A stretch of 64,000 nt of DNA from Pseudomonas helleri (GCF_001043025.1 NZ_JYLD01000003.1:434001-498000); one strand, 5' to 3'; shown: positions 29,649-38,855, counted from the first letter of the stretch. A program made the numbers and translations. Notes: a model not told the origin generated them from the sequence alone.

Positions 29649-30567
29649 TTCCACCGCTAAACCCCGTCGTATGAAGTGGCCAACCCTGGTGGTGCTAGCA
29701 CTCGGCTTGCTGTTCAGTCTGGCCAGTCAGCAGGCGTTTGCTTTTTACGAAAACAACATGACCTGCACCCCTACAGGCACCCAGGGCATGATCGACCTAG
29801 GGAGCTTTAGCCCCTCCGAAAACTTCCAAATACACATGACTGCCAACTGCAGAGTCACGCGTTGGTTTCCGAAGGGGTCCAACCTTTCGTTCACCCAATT
29901 TAACCAACGGGGTGTGACCGGCGATTTTGCCGCCTTTCACTTGGGCAGCAACCAATTCCTCACCAAAGGAGGGATGGGTACAACCGGTACAGCTTGCGTG
30001 CCGAGTAGCTGCGTTCCACTGACGGTAGGCACCACATTTTCATATGACGTTATATTTGCCGGCAAAATGGGCGCTACCCCGGGCAATTATCTGGTGAGCC
30101 TTAATCTGTTCGATACGTCCATCGGGGGGTGGGAGAACTACTCCGACTCCCTTCAAACCCTCGTTCTGCAATACACCGTGGCTCAACCTGCCTGCTCGCT
30201 GGGCTCTGCTAAAACCATGAACCTGTCTTTTGGCACGCTCAACAGCAGCGACTTCGCCACCAGTCAGCAAGTGGCCAACGTCACGATGAACTGCACCAGA
30301 GGCACGCAAGTGACTGCCACGTTGGTGCCGACCCAAGCCGCCATCAGCGGTAGCACGGGCGTTTCGGCCACCACGTTGGCCGGGCTGTCGATGGCCGCTA
30401 CCTGGGCCGATAACAATACCGCCGTAACCTTTAACAGCCCGCGCTCGTTAACCCTGAGAACTGGTGCCAATACCATCGGCGTGGGGTTTCGGCCGCGTCT
30501 GAATACCAGCGTATCGCCTACCGGCAATTTCAGTAGCCAATACACCCTCAACATCACCTATCCATGA
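29641..30567 (+). CDS. Two-domain fimbrial tip adhesin candidate, operon 1
   Basis: The 308-residue precursor has a signal peptide (MKWPTLVVLALGLLFSLASQQAFA). An N-terminal domain of about 165 residues with paired cysteines (TCTPTGTQG, NCRVTRW, ACVPSSCVPL) comes next. A C-terminal pilin-like domain starts near QPACSLGSAKTMNLSFGTL and ends YTLNITYP. This lectin-plus-pilin layout is that of tip adhesins such as FimH, though the N-terminal domain shows no recognisable receptor pocket. AAGGGG supports the ATG at 29641, which overlaps the usher end by 8 nt. The position after the usher fits a tip subunit. Confidence 0.75.
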   Translation: MHDSTAKPRRMKWPTLVVLALGLLFSLASQQAFAFYENNMTCTPTGTQGMIDLGSFSPSENFQIHMTANCRVTRWFPKGSNLSFTQFNQRGVTGDFAAFHLGSNQFLTKGGMGTTGTACVPSSCVPLTVGTTFSYDVIFAGKMGATPGNYLVSLNLFDTSIGGWENYSDSLQTLVLQYTVAQPACSLGSAKTMNLSFGTLNSSDFATSQQVANVTMNCTRGTQVTATLVPTQAAISGSTGVSATTLAGLSMAATWADNNTAVTFNSPRSLTLRTGANTIGVGFRPRLNTSVSPTGNFSSQYTLNITYP

Positions 30568-30586
30568 TCAGGCCAGGAGCTCAACC

Positions 30587-31078
30587 ATGACATTACGCTT
30601 ATCGCTGGCCGCCGCAATCATTGCTGGCATGGCCTGCATCTCAGCCAACGCCGCCACAGACACCGTCACCGTGAATGTCAGCGGCACCCTCACACGTCCG
30701 CCTTGCACATTGACTAGCAGCAAGACACTCACCGTTAACTTCGGCACGATGCGCTACGACCAAATTGCGGCGGCATCGATGGTCGATATTCCCGTCACTA
30801 TGACCTGTCCGGCCAACTCGGCCCTGAGTATTAGCGTCAAGGCCTCCAACGTATTTCAGGGTTCAACGACTCAAGCTTATGCAGGGAAAGACAACCTGGC
30901 TTACTTGATGTACTGGAGCAGCGATAACTCAGCCGTCAACGTCACGGGCGTCAAACGCAATCTGACCAACCAGAGTGGCACCGTCGACTTGAGCATGAAG
31001 GCCAAACTGACTGCGCTGGGAGCAGTCACCGAGGGGACATTCAACGCCTCCACCGTTATCAGCATTGAATACTTGTGA
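30587..31078 (+). CDS. Minor fimbrial subunit, operon 1 (tandem copy a)
   Basis: The 163-residue precursor has signal peptide TLRLSLAAAIIAGMACISANA and a pilin domain with GTLTRPPCTLTSSKTLTVNF, FGTMRYDQ and the second cysteine in TMTCPANSALSI. It ends TVISIEYL, a donor-strand-like terminus. CAGGAG lies 7 bp upstream of the ATG. Its close relative is the next gene: both share the RPPCTLTS and FG.(L/M)RYDQ blocks and the KRN(L/V)TN..G.VDLSMKAKL segment. An adaptor or initiator role in the fimbrial tip is likely. Confidence 0.87.
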   Translation: MTLRLSLAAAIIAGMACISANAATDTVTVNVSGTLTRPPCTLTSSKTLTVNFGTMRYDQIAAASMVDIPVTMTCPANSALSISVKASNVFQGSTTQAYAGKDNLAYLMYWSSDNSAVNVTGVKRNLTNQSGTVDLSMKAKLTALGAVTEGTFNASTVISIEYL

Positions 31079-31128
31079 CAGCGTTTCTCTCGCCAACTCC
31101 GCCTGACCGCCAACAACAGGAACGCATC

Positions 31129-31611
31129 ATGAATAAACACCTTATAGCCCTTTCACTGCTGGGCATGGTCATGTGTGGCAACGCCTATGCTGACAGCGAC
31201 AGCAGCACACTTACCGTTAAAGGCACGTTGATTCGTCCACCTTGCACATTGACCAGCAATAAGGTGCTGACCGCCGATTTCGGCACCCTGCGTTATGACC
31301 AGGTGAGCACTGCTGCACAAATCGATGTCCCGGTGATCATGACGTGCCCGCCAAACTCAGTGTTGAATATCAGTGTCACGGCGTCTTCGGCGCTGTCGGA
31401 CACCGTGGCTTCGGCAGGCAGGACAAACCTGGGTTATTCACTGTTCTGGAAAAGTGACAGCACAGTCATCAACATCAAGGGCACCAAGCGCAACGTCACC
31501 AACCTCAATGGTGCGGTTGATCTGAGCATGAAGGCTAAATTGATTGCGCAAGGTGCACTGTCCGAAGGCACGTTCACGGCCTCCGCTGTAATTAATATCG
31601 ACTACTTGTGA
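31129..31611 (+). CDS. Minor fimbrial subunit, operon 1 (tandem copy b)
   Basis: The 160-residue precursor starts MNKHLIALSLLGMVMCGNAYA, a signal peptide, and continues with GTLIRPPCTLTSNKVLTADF, FGTLRYDQ and IMTCPPNSVLNI. It aligns along its whole length with the preceding gene, so the pair arose by tandem duplication. AGGAACG precedes the ATG at 31129; the in-frame start at 31075 would lengthen it across the previous stop region without a good ribosome-binding site. It ends AVINIDYL. Confidence 0.87.
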   Translation: MNKHLIALSLLGMVMCGNAYADSDSSTLTVKGTLIRPPCTLTSNKVLTADFGTLRYDQVSTAAQIDVPVIMTCPPNSVLNISVTASSALSDTVASAGRTNLGYSLFWKSDSTVINIKGTKRNVTNLNGAVDLSMKAKLIAQGALSEGTFTASAVINIDYL

Positions 31612-31612
31612 T

Positions 31613-32137
31613 ATGCCCATGATTGCTCGAATAACTCTATGGTTCGCGCTATTGGTCGTACTCGTGCTGGGTTTGAGTACTGTCAGCTGCGCCGCAGACG
31701 CCCCTTCACTGGATATCAAGGGCACGCTGATAAAACCGCCGTGCACGGCCAGTTTCCCGGCCTCGCAAAGTATTAACATCCCGAAGGTGAACCTTAATTC
31801 ACTGCGCACTGACATCAGTGAATGGACCGATGTGGACCTCGATTTCACGTGCACCAAAGGCAGCCTTGTGCACCTGCGCTTAAGCGCCGGCAGCGGTTCT
31901 TTTGACAGTACGACGCTGCGCACCTCGCTCGACAAGCTGGGGCTAAAAACCCGCCTGAGCAACATGACCCTTACCGAGAAAGTGATGGATTTGAAGCTGG
32001 GCGACCAACTGATCTTCCCCATTCAAGACACGCAGCTAAAGCTCAAACTGTCGGTCAGACCGGTGAAAACCGGGCAAGAACTGCCCGAGATAGGCAATTA
32101 CAGCTCAACCCTGTTGCTGGAAATGATCTACCTGTAA
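31613..32137 (+). CDS. Fimbrial subunit-like protein, end of operon 1
   Basis: The 174-residue precursor has a hydrophobic signal (RITLWFALLVVLVLGLSTVSCA) and a pilin-type domain with DIKGTLIKPPCTASFPAS and the second cysteine in FTCTKGSLVHLRL. It ends STLLLEMIYL. The signal contains a cysteine (VSCAAD), but the surroundings are not a strict lipobox. It begins 1 bp after the previous stop; a second ATG at 31619 is an alternative start. It is more diverged than the two preceding subunits and may be an anchor or terminator subunit. Confidence 0.82.
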   Translation: MPMIARITLWFALLVVLVLGLSTVSCAADAPSLDIKGTLIKPPCTASFPASQSINIPKVNLNSLRTDISEWTDVDLDFTCTKGSLVHLRLSAGSGSFDSTTLRTSLDKLGLKTRLSNMTLTEKVMDLKLGDQLIFPIQDTQLKLKLSVRPVKTGQELPEIGNYSSTLLLEMIYL

Positions 32138-32147
32138 CTCAAGCCAG

Positions 32148-32792
32148 TCAGGCAAACAGATTGGCCTTGATGCACAGAATCAACAGCGCCTGATCACTGT
32201 CGACATCAAGCTTGCGCATGCCTGATATTTTCAGCGTGCTGATGGTTTTGATACTGCGATTCAAGCTCTGCGCTACATCACTCACGCTCATGCCTGAGGC
32301 AAACAGACGCAAGACTTCAAACTCCTTGACCGAGAGCTGGCTGAGCTTGTGCGAAATGCCGTCCATTTCTTCGCTCGACGCGCCCTCATGCGAGTTGTGC
32401 TGGTAATGCCCTTCACGATAGAACGCATCCAGCGCCACCAGAATCTGCTCCAGACCGGCGTTCTTGGAAATCACACCGCTAATCCCTAACTCATACAGCC
32501 AGGCCAGAATCTGCGGGTTGGAAATCACCGTCAGGATCAACACCCGGGGCTCAGGGAAATGCCGGCGCAAATACTCGACCAGGCGCGTGCCGTCGCCATA
32601 TTGTTCATCGCCCGGCATGTTGTAGTCGGTAATGATCACGTCAGGTCGCAGTTGCGACACCTTGCTGATCAACTCAGACGAATTCATGGCTTCACCCACG
32701 ACCTTGAAACGCGGATCACGCTCTATGATTTCGCGCACGCCCATCAACACAATCGGATGATCGTCGGCCAGTAATACTCTCATTTTGGGCAT
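32148..32792 (-). CDS. LuxR/NarL-type response regulator, tandem copy 1 (RocA-like)
   Basis: This 214-residue regulator has an N-terminal receiver with acidic pair LLADDHP, phosphoacceptor Asp56 (IITDYNMPG) and the switch threonine in VLILTVIS. It ends in a LuxR-type helix-turn-helix (LSVKEFEVLRLFASGMSVSD, VAQSLNRSIKTISTLKISGM). It converges on the end of fimbrial operon 1, 10 bp away. It resembles the next gene over its entire length, including the GDE.YGDG insertion after the phosphorylation site. Control of the adjacent fimbriae is inferred from the P. aeruginosa RocA-cup precedent. Confidence 0.88.
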   Translation of the reverse strand: MPKMRVLLADDHPIVLMGVREIIERDPRFKVVGEAMNSSELISKVSQLRPDVIITDYNMPGDEQYGDGTRLVEYLRRHFPEPRVLILTVISNPQILAWLYELGISGVISKNAGLEQILVALDAFYREGHYQHNSHEGASSEEMDGISHKLSQLSVKEFEVLRLFASGMSVSDVAQSLNRSIKTISTLKISGMRKLDVDSDQALLILCIKANLFA

Positions 32793-32850
32793 GACGTTTA
32801 TGACTCCAGTCCTGAAAGACAGGTTGCTGTGAACGGCCGGGATAGAAGGC

Positions 32851-33501
32851 TTATGACTCGAAAGGATCGGCCTTGATACAGTAAGTGAGCAGCGCGTGAT
32901 CCGTGAGCACTTCCAGCTTGTGCATCGCAGAAATTTTTTGTGTGCTGACGGTTTTTACGCTGCGGTTTAACAGCTTGGCAATCTCGCTCACGGTGCTTCC
33001 AGTTACAAACAGCCGTAGCACCTCAACCTCGCGCGGCGAAAGGTTGGAGAAACGCTCATCGATCACTTTAGCGTTGGCCAGAACAGACATTGGCTGGACA
33101 CTCGGCGCGACATAAGGCCGATCATTGGCCAAGGCGTTCAGCGCCTTGCCGATTTCTTCGTGGATGTGGTTTTTGGCAATCACCCCCGCCACGCCCATTT
33201 CCAATAATCGGGAGATGATCAGTTGATTGCTGACCATGGTCAGCACCAGAATTTTCACCGCCGGAAACTGTTCAATGATGTATTCGATCAACTGCAGGCC
33301 ATCACCGTAAAGGTCATCACCGGGCATGTTGAAGTCGGTTATGACCAGATCGAGCTGATTCGACACCAACAGTTTGATCAACTGCGATGAGCTGACGGCC
33401 TCCCCGACCAACTCAAAACGCGTGTCGCGCTGGATCATCTCCCGCAGGCCTACTAAAACCACCGGGTGGTCATCGGCAATTACTGCCTTTATTTCGTGCA
33501 T
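32851..33501 (-). CDS. LuxR/NarL-type response regulator, tandem copy 2 (RocA-like)
   Basis: This 216-residue protein mirrors its neighbour: receiver with VIADDHP, Asp56 (VITDFNMPG), VLTMVS switch region, and C-terminal HTH (LSPREVEVLRLFVTGSTVSE, IAKLLNRSVKTVSTQKISAM). The GDDLYGDG insertion is shared with the tandem copy. It lies 58 bp upstream of that gene on the same strand, so the pair may form one operon. About 280 bp separate it from the REC-EAL gene; apart from a terminator, that gap shows no gene. Confidence 0.88.
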   Translation of the reverse strand: MHEIKAVIADDHPVVLVGLREMIQRDTRFELVGEAVSSSQLIKLLVSNQLDLVITDFNMPGDDLYGDGLQLIEYIIEQFPAVKILVLTMVSNQLIISRLLEMGVAGVIAKNHIHEEIGKALNALANDRPYVAPSVQPMSVLANAKVIDERFSNLSPREVEVLRLFVTGSTVSEIAKLLNRSVKTVSTQKISAMHKLEVLTDHALLTYCIKADPFES

Positions 33502-33735
33502 TGCCCTGACTCCAAATTAATGACGCATCGCTCTTTATCGCTGAGTGAATTCGAGGTTAGGCCAGTGTTCGCCCGGTCAATCGAGCGAACAATGATCAGG
33601 GCGTACACAGACGTACACATCACCAATCTGGAGTGCATGGACGGCAAGGTCAGCCTGCTTGAAATCCCCCTCGCAGGACTGCAAAAGGCAGCACTCCTTG
33701 CTTCCTTGAACCGCTGATACGTTGTGCTGAAAGAA

Positions 33736-33758
33736 TAAAAAAGTTGGCCGAGCGGCCT
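33736..33758 (-). terminator. Terminator after the REC-EAL gene
   Basis: Read on the - strand, GGCCG-CT-CGGCC is followed by AACTTTTTT, a short GC hairpin with T run 23-45 bp after the REC-EAL stop codon. Confidence 0.65.
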
Positions 33759-33780
33759 GCCCATCATTTTTTGTGCAACG

Positions 33781-34977
33781 TTACCCCCATGATGGCTTGG
33801 AGCTATCCTCCAACAAAAGAGTTCCAAAATCAGCCGGTGAAACAGCCCCGCAAATCAGAAAACCCTGCGCTTGATCACAGCCAATACGACGCAGAAACGC
33901 TAGCTCTGCCTGAGTTTCTACGCCTTCGGCGACCACCGTCAGGCCAAGCTTTCGACTCAACTCAACCAGGCTGCGCAAGGCAGAAGCCAGATTTTCATTT
34001 TCGACACAGCCATGCACCAGCGAACGATCAATTTTGAGTTCACTGAAAGGCGTGGACACCAGATTGAAATAAGAACTAAACCCCTGACCGAAGTCATCCT
34101 GGGCCAAGCCGAACCCCATCATCCTTAAGCGGCAAGCCCCTGCGTAATAATTACTGAGCTCTTTGGTGGTTGAGCTTTCCATAAGCTCAAACACGATGCT
34201 GCGCGGCTCCCCGCCCTCAGCCACCACGTAATCACGCAAGCGGTCCGCCAATTGGTGGTTATCCAGCAAATGCGTGGGCAGGTTGATGGAGACGGGAATA
34301 TCCCACCCTTGGTCGCGCCATTTTCTTTGCGCTTGCAGGGTTTGCTCCATCATCAACCACAATAGACGCTCTTCCAGCCCCTGTTTTATCAACAATGATA
34401 AAAAATCTTTGGGGAGTAATGTTCCGGCTTCCGGGTGGACCCAGCGCACCAATGCCTCGGCACTGAGAATATTGCCGTTGAGCAAGGACTTCTTAGGCTG
34501 GAACCAGGCCTGGATCTCGGCGTTGTCCATCGCTCGCACAATGCTGAACGGGTCGACTTCAATGGTCAGCGCAGGGTCTGTCAGACCGTTCAGGCAGTAA
34601 GCAGCCATCTGCTCCTTTAAGCGCATGACGGCATTGAGCTCAACCGGCTTGGAGATTAAACCAACTACCGATATACCCAGGTTTTTTGCCACCAGCCCCG
34701 CGCTGATCAACATACGCCGTGATGACGCACTCATCAGCGCCAGCGCCGGACGCTTTTTCAATGCGGCAATTTTTTGGATCAACTGCACACCATCCATGAC
34801 GGGCATCAGTAAATCGGTGAGGAGCAGGTCATAGTTATGGCGCGCCAGGTGCTCCAACGCCTCATCGCCATCCCATACAGTGTCAACCTTAAAGCCGCCC
34901 ACCTCACTGAACACATTCAGCAAGTACTCATGCTGAAAAGGATGATCCTCAACGACCAAAACACGATATGGTTTCAC
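33781..34977 (-). CDS. REC-EAL response regulator, c-di-GMP phosphodiesterase (RocR-like)
   Basis: The 398-residue protein joins a receiver (VVEDHP; Asp55 in LLLTDLLMP) to an EAL domain, the same layout as P. aeruginosa RocR. Catalytic EAL residues look intact: Glu174 (SAEALVRW), Asn232 (SINLP), Glu264 (FELMES), Asp294-Asp295 (DDFGQG), Lys315 (LKIDR), Glu351 (VVAEGVET) and the QAQGF segment. It should therefore hydrolyse c-di-GMP. It starts at GTG behind AAAGGAGGG and lies 11 bp after the hybrid kinase gene, so the kinase probably controls it. RocR-type proteins compete with RocA for phosphoryl groups, which would link fimbriae and c-di-GMP. Confidence 0.88.
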   Translation of the reverse strand: MKPYRVLVVEDHPFQHEYLLNVFSEVGGFKVDTVWDGDEALEHLARHNYDLLLTDLLMPVMDGVQLIQKIAALKKRPALALMSASSRRMLISAGLVAKNLGISVVGLISKPVELNAVMRLKEQMAAYCLNGLTDPALTIEVDPFSIVRAMDNAEIQAWFQPKKSLLNGNILSAEALVRWVHPEAGTLLPKDFLSLLIKQGLEERLLWLMMEQTLQAQRKWRDQGWDIPVSINLPTHLLDNHQLADRLRDYVVAEGGEPRSIVFELMESSTTKELSNYYAGACRLRMMGFGLAQDDFGQGFSSYFNLVSTPFSELKIDRSLVHGCVENENLASALRSLVELSRKLGLTVVAEGVETQAELAFLRRIGCDQAQGFLICGAVSPADFGTLLLEDSSKPSWG

Positions 34978-34988
34978 TGGACCCTCCT

Positions 34989-37757
34989 TTAGAAGTGCTG
35001 AAGACAGTTGTACAAGGTGTGCAGCGTAAAAGGCTTGATCAAACAGTGGTTCATCCCCGCGCGCAGGCAGCGCTCACCCTCATCGCGCATCGCATTGGCG
35101 GTGGCACCGATAATGGGCTGGGTCACGTTCATGGAGCGCAATTGGGCTGCCAATTCATAACCGTTCATTCTCGGCATATTGACGTCAGTCAGTACCAGAT
35201 CGAACTTGGCGTCTTGCCACATGCCCAAGGCCTCCAGCCCATCACTGGCCAAGGTCACTGAACAGCCAAGTTCCTCCAATTGATCACGCAAAATCAACTG
35301 ATTGATCACGTTGTCTTCAGCGACCAGGATTCTCAGATCAAGTTTGAACTCGTGCTTTTCAGCTTCCGGGTCAAGGAGCGTATCAGCGCTGGTGCCTTGT
35401 GCCTTGGACAAGGCACGGTAGACGTCTTGCAAGCTATTCAGATTAGCCTGCCAACACAGAGTGCCCGGATTGATCGGTGACGACAGATCACTGGCGGCCA
35501 CTACGGCAGGGCCGGTCCACTCGGGCTCCAATCGTTGCGCAAAAGCCCCAGGGTGCAGCTCCAGTAACACGTCGCCCTTTAGTACGTCGCCAGGCTTGGG
35601 CAGGCCTATATGGGCACGCGCGCCCCAGCGACGTAACCAGCCGCAGTAACACTCGGCCAGCTCACGCAGGGGTGATACCACGTACACCACACTGGGCGCC
35701 AAATCGCCCATGGGGCTTGGGTGCTCTTTGTCTCGCACCTGCTCCAAAGGCAAATACAGGGTAAAACTACTGCCTAAACCGGGTTCACTCACCAGCCGCA
35801 TGCTGCCGTTCATCAGGTGCATAAGGCGCTTGCAGATGGAGAGACCCAAGCCGGTTCCGGCAACCACATTTTTTGCCGACTCCACTTGGTAAAAAGGCTC
35901 GAACAACCGCGCTTGTTCTTCAATGGCGATGCCTTTTCCGGTGTCCGACACCTGCCAATGCAGCAAGACGCGCTCATCATCACGGCTGTCCATTTTGAGC
36001 CGCAGGACAATTTTGCCGTTGTCGGTGAATTTCAACGCATTGTTGAGCAGGTTATTGAGGATCTGGCGGATACGGGTGACATCCCCGCTGAGCCACTCGG
36101 GCACAGTCGAATCAATCAAGGCAAACAGTTGCAAGCCCTTTGCTTGCGCAGCCCCGCTATAGCCTTGAACAACTTCTTCGATCAGCTCCATGGGGCTGAA
36201 GGTGTTCAATTCCAGCTGCAACTGGCCCGCTTCAATGCGTGACACATCCAGCACGTCGCAAATCAATTGCAGCAAATTGCCAGATGAGCGCTCGATGGCT
36301 TTCAGGTAGTTGTTTTGCTGGTCATTAAGCTCAGTGCGTGCCAGCAGTTCGAGCGTGCCTAAAACGCCATACAGCGGGGTTCGAATTTCATGGCTCATGG
36401 TCGCCAAAAATAGAGTCTTGGCCTCATTGGCACGATCAGCCAATTGCCGGGCGCGCTCCAGCGTCACTTCAATTTGCTTACGTGCTGTGATGTCGCTGAA
36501 GGCGCAAATCAGCACGTCCTGGCCGTTATAACGAGTCGGCGCGAATGCGAGGTAGAGAAGCCGGCCATCTTCCATCTCTACTTCATCGCTGGTGCTCGCA
36601 TCACGTTGGTCAAACGCACGAGAAATCCAACCATGGCACAATTTGCTTCGCTCACGGCCGCTACCCAGCCACTGTTGCGACAGGGAGTTTTCCAGCACCA
36701 CCGTGCCATCTGTACGGCGAATTACGCACAGCGCAACCGGAGCAATTTGCAATACGGCGCGGTTGAACGCCTCACTTTCAATCAGTGCTTGAATACGTTT
36801 TTCACCCGGGGTGATCAGCCGCTTGTCGATGCGCGCAATGAGCAGGCGCAATCCGATGCACGATGCGATCAACAAGAACACACAGCCCAGTAAAGGCCAC
36901 ATCAAAACAGGCAACAGGGTACGAATATCTACGGCATAGACGATTTGCCAATTCGAATAACCAAGTTTTTTTCTGATCGCCAGACTGTCTGGAAACCATC
37001 CACGCCCAATAAAGCCGAAAGAGTTTTTAGGCGCCAGCGTGTGCAAAGAGTCCACTAACGTGGATTGCACCGCATTGGTGAAAATAATTTGCCCATTGCC
37101 GTCCAGCAGCATGAAATCGCCAGCGCTTTCACTGCTCAAGGCGTCTATAAGATCCGCGCCTTCGACCTCAATGCCCAACCACCCTGATGCCAGGTTGCGG
37201 TTATCCAGTCGGGCAAATAGATAAAAGGGCGAATCCAGGGCTTTTTTATCAGTCAGCCATAGATCATCGCGTAGTGAATACCATTTGCTGGCTTCATCCT
37301 CCAGACGTTGCAGGATCTCCTTGGGCACGGGCCTCAAGTGACTTGTGGTGTTAAACAAGCGAACCACCTCTGGGTCTTGCGCTTGCGACACATACAACAG
37401 ACTGACTTTACTCTCGGACAGGTGCTCTACCATCCGCTGGGTCAGCCATAGGTTCCAACGATCATTTTCGCTGCCCAGACTAATGCTTGTCTCTTCTTCA
37501 GGATCAACACTGATGAAGGGCGCGTGGCCGGGTTTATCAGGCACAGCCGCCAGCACCAGACTCTTGAGCAAAGTCTGGCGGCTGACGAAAAAATCCTGGG
37601 CATTGAACACCGCTTCGTTCATGACACTGCGGCGCTGAGAGACCTCTTGGTTAAACACCGCGCGCAAATAGATCAACGAGCCAGCAATCACCGCAATGAT
37701 CAGGCCAGAGGCAAATAAGTGGAGTAGTTTTCGGGCAGCTTGAGGAGTCGATTTCAT
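34989..37757 (-). CDS. Hybrid sensor histidine kinase without Hpt domain (RocS-like)
   Basis: The 922-residue protein has membrane helices at about 14-32 and 284-307, a periplasmic sensor between them and a PAS-like segment (328-425). HisKA carries His456 ([13 protein letters not shown]) and is followed by HATPase ([24 protein letters not shown]). A degenerate receiver-like region (685-760) and a C-terminal receiver with Asp858 ([13 protein letters not shown]) complete it. It stops right after the receiver (NCLQHF), so unlike its paralogue at 22204-25473 it has no Hpt. It precedes the REC-EAL gene by 11 bp. Passing phosphate to a response regulator would need an Hpt in trans. Confidence 0.88.
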   Translation of the reverse strand: MKSTPQAARKLLHLFASGLIIAVIAGSLIYLRAVFNQEVSQRRSVMNEAVFNAQDFFVSRQTLLKSLVLAAVPDKPGHAPFISVDPEEETSISLGSENDRWNLWLTQRMVEHLSESKVSLLYVSQAQDPEVVRLFNTTSHLRPVPKEILQRLEDEASKWYSLRDDLWLTDKKALDSPFYLFARLDNRNLASGWLGIEVEGADLIDALSSESAGDFMLLDGNGQIIFTNAVQSTLVDSLHTLAPKNSFGFIGRGWFPDSLAIRKKLGYSNWQIVYAVDIRTLLPVLMWPLLGCVFLLIASCIGLRLLIARIDKRLITPGEKRIQALIESEAFNRAVLQIAPVALCVIRRTDGTVVLENSLSQQWLGSGRERSKLCHGWISRAFDQRDASTSDEVEMEDGRLLYLAFAPTRYNGQDVLICAFSDITARKQIEVTLERARQLADRANEAKTLFLATMSHEIRTPLYGVLGTLELLARTELNDQQNNYLKAIERSSGNLLQLICDVLDVSRIEAGQLQLELNTFSPMELIEEVVQGYSGAAQAKGLQLFALIDSTVPEWLSGDVTRIRQILNNLLNNALKFTDNGKIVLRLKMDSRDDERVLLHWQVSDTGKGIAIEEQARLFEPFYQVESAKNVVAGTGLGLSICKRLMHLMNGSMRLVSEPGLGSSFTLYLPLEQVRDKEHPSPMGDLAPSVVYVVSPLRELAECYCGWLRRWGARAHIGLPKPGDVLKGDVLLELHPGAFAQRLEPEWTGPAVVAASDLSSPINPGTLCWQANLNSLQDVYRALSKAQGTSADTLLDPEAEKHEFKLDLRILVAEDNVINQLILRDQLEELGCSVTLASDGLEALGMWQDAKFDLVLTDVNMPRMNGYELAAQLRSMNVTQPIIGATANAMRDEGERCLRAGMNHCLIKPFTLHTLYNCLQHF

Positions 37758-37822
37758 CCCGCGAGCCTAAGCCGCGAAAATGTTAAAAATAATCAGACAA
37801 TTCCTGAAACGGCAAAATCAAG

Positions 37823-37862
37823 TCGCTGGCGAGTGACCCAGGGCTGCGTCCCTCGCCAGCGA
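37823..37862. repeat. REP-like hairpin after the DyP peroxidase gene
   Basis: Perfect 11-nt arms (TCGCTGGCGAG with CTCGCCAGCGA) enclose an 18-nt loop containing GGGCTGCGTCC. It lies between the peroxidase stop codon and the hybrid-kinase start. On the - strand it is followed by TTGATTTT and may end the peroxidase transcript. Confidence 0.6.
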
Positions 37863-37870
37863 TACCTCGC

Positions 37871-38755
37871 TTAAGCGGGGCGAAGCGCGCTCAGGTCCAG
37901 GCGGCCGTCTTTAAGCGGCGGGCACCAGTAGTAACCACCGTTCAACGGGCGGCTGAAGCTGTAGAGGGCGTCTACAATGCCGTCTTCCATGCCGCTCATG
38001 CGGCGCAGTTGAACTTCAAAGGCGTTCAAGGTGCGGCTGAACGAGACGAACATCAGCCCCGATTTGCCGTTTTCAATCCAGGGCATGGAACGGCGTACGG
38101 TGAAGGCCTCAGGCGAGAAGCTTTCTTGTGCGGTGCGTTTGACGTGGGCCGATTCCGGCGCGTCGTCGAGTTCTTCGTTGTCGCTTTTACGGCGGCCAAT
38201 CATGTTGTCCTGTTCGGCCTGGGGGCGGGCGGCAAAGCCATTGAGGTCGTGTTGCCACTGTTGCACGGCAACAAACACGCCGCCGTCCAGCCCCGGACCT
38301 GCATTGGTGACGATGGCCGCGTCTACCGCTGCTTCGTCCACCGGGTTCTCGGTGCCGTCCTCATAGCCGGTCAGGTCGCGGTCGGTGTTGTAGAGGAAGC
38401 CTTCGGTCACTTGCAGCAGGTTGAGCGCAGGCGCCAGCGCCGTCTCAATGGCCTGGCTGCGGTGCAACAGCTCGCCACGATCATCACCCCACAACCACAG
38501 CCACAGGGCGTGTTGGGTCGACGGGTTTTCCACCACGGCATTGAGTGCGGGGAAGACGCGCAGCCCCGGCACTTTTGCGCCCAAGGCCAGTACCAGCGGT
38601 GAACCCAAGCCTGCTACCACGCTTTTGCCGTCTACCCACTGCGACAAGGTGTCGAGTGCAGCCGGCAGTGCTTCTACAGACTTGAGGGCGAAAAACATAT
38701 AGCGCGCCTGCGGCGGCACGGGTTTGGCGAGGATGCCGGGCTGGTAAAGACTCAT
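37871..38755 (-). CDS. Dyp-type peroxidase (YfeX-like)
   Basis: The 294-residue haem peroxidase shows the GxxDG motif as GYEDG (130-134) with catalytic Asp133, the SAHVKRTA segment with the probable proximal haem His204, and VRRSMPWIENGKSGLMFVSF. It has no Tat or Sec signal, so it belongs to the cytosolic YfeX branch. DyP enzymes use H2O2 to oxidise dyes or porphyrinogens. It is a single gene between the kinase and the BdlA-like transducer and has no encapsulin partner nearby. Confidence 0.93.
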   Translation of the reverse strand: MSLYQPGILAKPVPPQARYMFFALKSVEALPAALDTLSQWVDGKSVVAGLGSPLVLALGAKVPGLRVFPALNAVVENPSTQHALWLWLWGDDRGELLHRSQAIETALAPALNLLQVTEGFLYNTDRDLTGYEDGTENPVDEAAVDAAIVTNAGPGLDGGVFVAVQQWQHDLNGFAARPQAEQDNMIGRRKSDNEELDDAPESAHVKRTAQESFSPEAFTVRRSMPWIENGKSGLMFVSFSRTLNAFEVQLRRMSGMEDGIVDALYSFSRPLNGGYYWCPPLKDGRLDLSALRPA

Positions 38756-38855
38756 AGAAACTCCTTCAGGAAAGCCTGGAGTTTACGCCTCACCAGCGAC
38801 TTTTCGGACACCAAAGGGTTATTTTTGTTGGCCCATGCCCTACGTAGATCAAGTC

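Noticed and set aside
33466..33717. 83-codon frame on the + strand between response regulator and REC-EAL gene
   Set aside because: Starts inside the regulator gene on the opposite strand and has no ribosome-binding site or recognised domain.
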